Under the pieces are notes generated by a model that saw only the letters and a list, made by a program, of their open reading frames with translations, ran no database searches and was not told the DNA's origin. Positions 5,243 to 5,785 of a stretch of DNA of 5,785 nt are shown one piece after another. Every line of letters begins with the position of its first letter. Positions within the stretch are counted from its first letter, which is position 1. A program made the position numbers and the translations under genes. Source of the DNA: Actinomycetes bacterium (GTDB taxonomy: Bacteria > Actinomycetota > Acidimicrobiia > Acidimicrobiales > RAAP-2); assembly GCA_021791615.1 (NCBI GenBank), contig JAJYWG010000508.1, positions 1 through 5,785 of the forward strand. The letters are read 5' to 3'.

Positions 5243-5785
5243 TCATCGCCCTTCCCTCCCAGCGGACCAGCCGCCGTCCACGAGCAGGGACGCGCCGGTG
5301 ATGAACGACGCGTCGTCCGATGCGAGGAAGGCAGCTGCTGCGGCCACCTCATCCGGCGTACCCATGCGGCCGAGAGTGGTCTGCCGTCGCGCGCTCTCGA
5401 TTGTCTCTTCGACAACGCCGTCCCACGCTCGAGTGCGAATTGGGCCAGGAAGGATCGCGTTGACCCGAAGACGTGGTCCGTAATCGACAGACATCTGTCG
5501 GGCCAGTGCGACAAGTCCGGCCTTCGAGGCCGCGTAGGCTGGATGCCCGGGGAGGCCGACCATTGCGTGCACCGAGGAGATGAGGATCATCGCTACGGGA
5601 CGAGCAGCTGACTCAGCTGTTTCCGATAGCTGAGGCCAGAGGGCGCGCATCGATCGGTGGACCGCGCTCAGGTCGACGCCTAGCTGGCGATCCCAATCGG
5701 CGGAACTCTGCGCATGGATCGGTAGGACGCGCACAGTGAAGGCGCAGTGAACGAGGGTGTCGGGTGACAGTTGGCGACGGGTGAG
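5243..5785 (-). CDS. SDR-family oxidoreductase, C-terminal part (cut by window edge)
   Basis: The frame is open to the right edge and gives 181 codons with the stop; the Rossmann N-terminus with the TGxxxGIG nucleotide site is outside. A GTG at 5734 is not the true start, because the residues before it (PDTLVHCAF) match the family's D-LVNNAG strand. The catalytic residues are Ser (codon 5575-5573) in LISSVHAM, and Tyr (5536-5534) and Lys (5524-5522) in PAYAASK. Further marks are VNAILPGPIRT, a GTPDEVAAAAAFLASD segment, and the end ITGASLLVDGGW, all classic for NAD(P)-dependent SDRs of about 250 residues. The NNAG motif is altered to HCAF, and the tetrad asparagine position appears as Asp in GVDL. 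The substrate is unknown. In this cluster a sugar or sugar-acid dehydrogenase is plausible, for example galactose 1-dehydrogenase or a keto-sugar-acid reductase. It reads into the IclR gene after 29 bases. Confidence 0.9.
   Translation of the reverse strand, partial: LTRRQLSPDTLVHCAFTVRVLPIHAQSSADWDRQLGVDLSAVHRSMRALWPQLSETAESAARPVAMILISSVHAMVGLPGHPAYAASKAGLVALARQMSVDYGPRLRVNAILPGPIRTRAWDGVVEETIESARRQTTLGRMGTPDEVAAAAAFLASDDASFITGASLLVDGGWSAGREGR

Noticed and set aside
1..5785. Mobile elements, CRISPR arrays, tRNA or rRNA genes
   Set aside because: I saw no regularly spaced direct repeats, no transposase or integrase motifs, no terminal inverted repeats, and no cloverleaf or conserved ribosomal sequence.

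Overview
The window looks like chromosomal DNA from a high-GC bacterium, most likely an actinobacterium. I infer this from the GC-rich third positions, the use of GTG starts, and the style of the IclR regulator and single-domain sugar ABC ATPase. No rRNA, tRNA, mobile element or CRISPR array is visible. The lineage call is an inference from protein style, not a measurement.

All recognisable genes lie on the minus strand, so the cluster reads from right to left. In transcription order they are: the C-terminal part of a short-chain dehydrogenase/reductase (5785-5243, cut by the window edge); an IclR-family regulator (5213-4470); a D-galactonate dehydratase of the enolase superfamily, dgoD (4444-3296); a DHDPS/NAL-family lyase (3290-2319); a RbsC-type sugar ABC permease (2353-1208); and a single-domain sugar ABC ATPase (1204-449). 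A 279-base non-coding gap follows (448-170), then the N-terminal end of a KDPG/KDPGal-type aldolase (169-1, cut by the window edge). The first six genes are separated by 29, 25, 5, -35 and 3 bases, so they probably form one operon. The gap may hold a second promoter or operator, or only a long untranslated spacer.

The genes read as a sugar or aldonic-acid uptake and catabolism locus centred on D-galactonate. The ABC permease and ATPase would import the sugar or sugar acid. The SDR could oxidise a sugar or a pathway intermediate. DgoD would dehydrate D-galactonate to 2-dehydro-3-deoxy-D-galactonate (KDGal). Two possible aldolases follow. The DHDPS-family protein could cleave unphosphorylated KDGal, and the KDPG-type aldolase could cleave the 6-phosphate after a kinase that is not in view. 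The IclR protein would sense an intermediate and control the operon. Only the DgoD assignment is specific; the other substrates are inferred from context.

I found no clearly novel system. The points most worth a second look are the unusual active site of the DHDPS-family protein, the presence of two unrelated aldolase types next to one dehydratase, the ABC transporter with no solute-binding protein in view, and the AT-richer gap with a possible operator.
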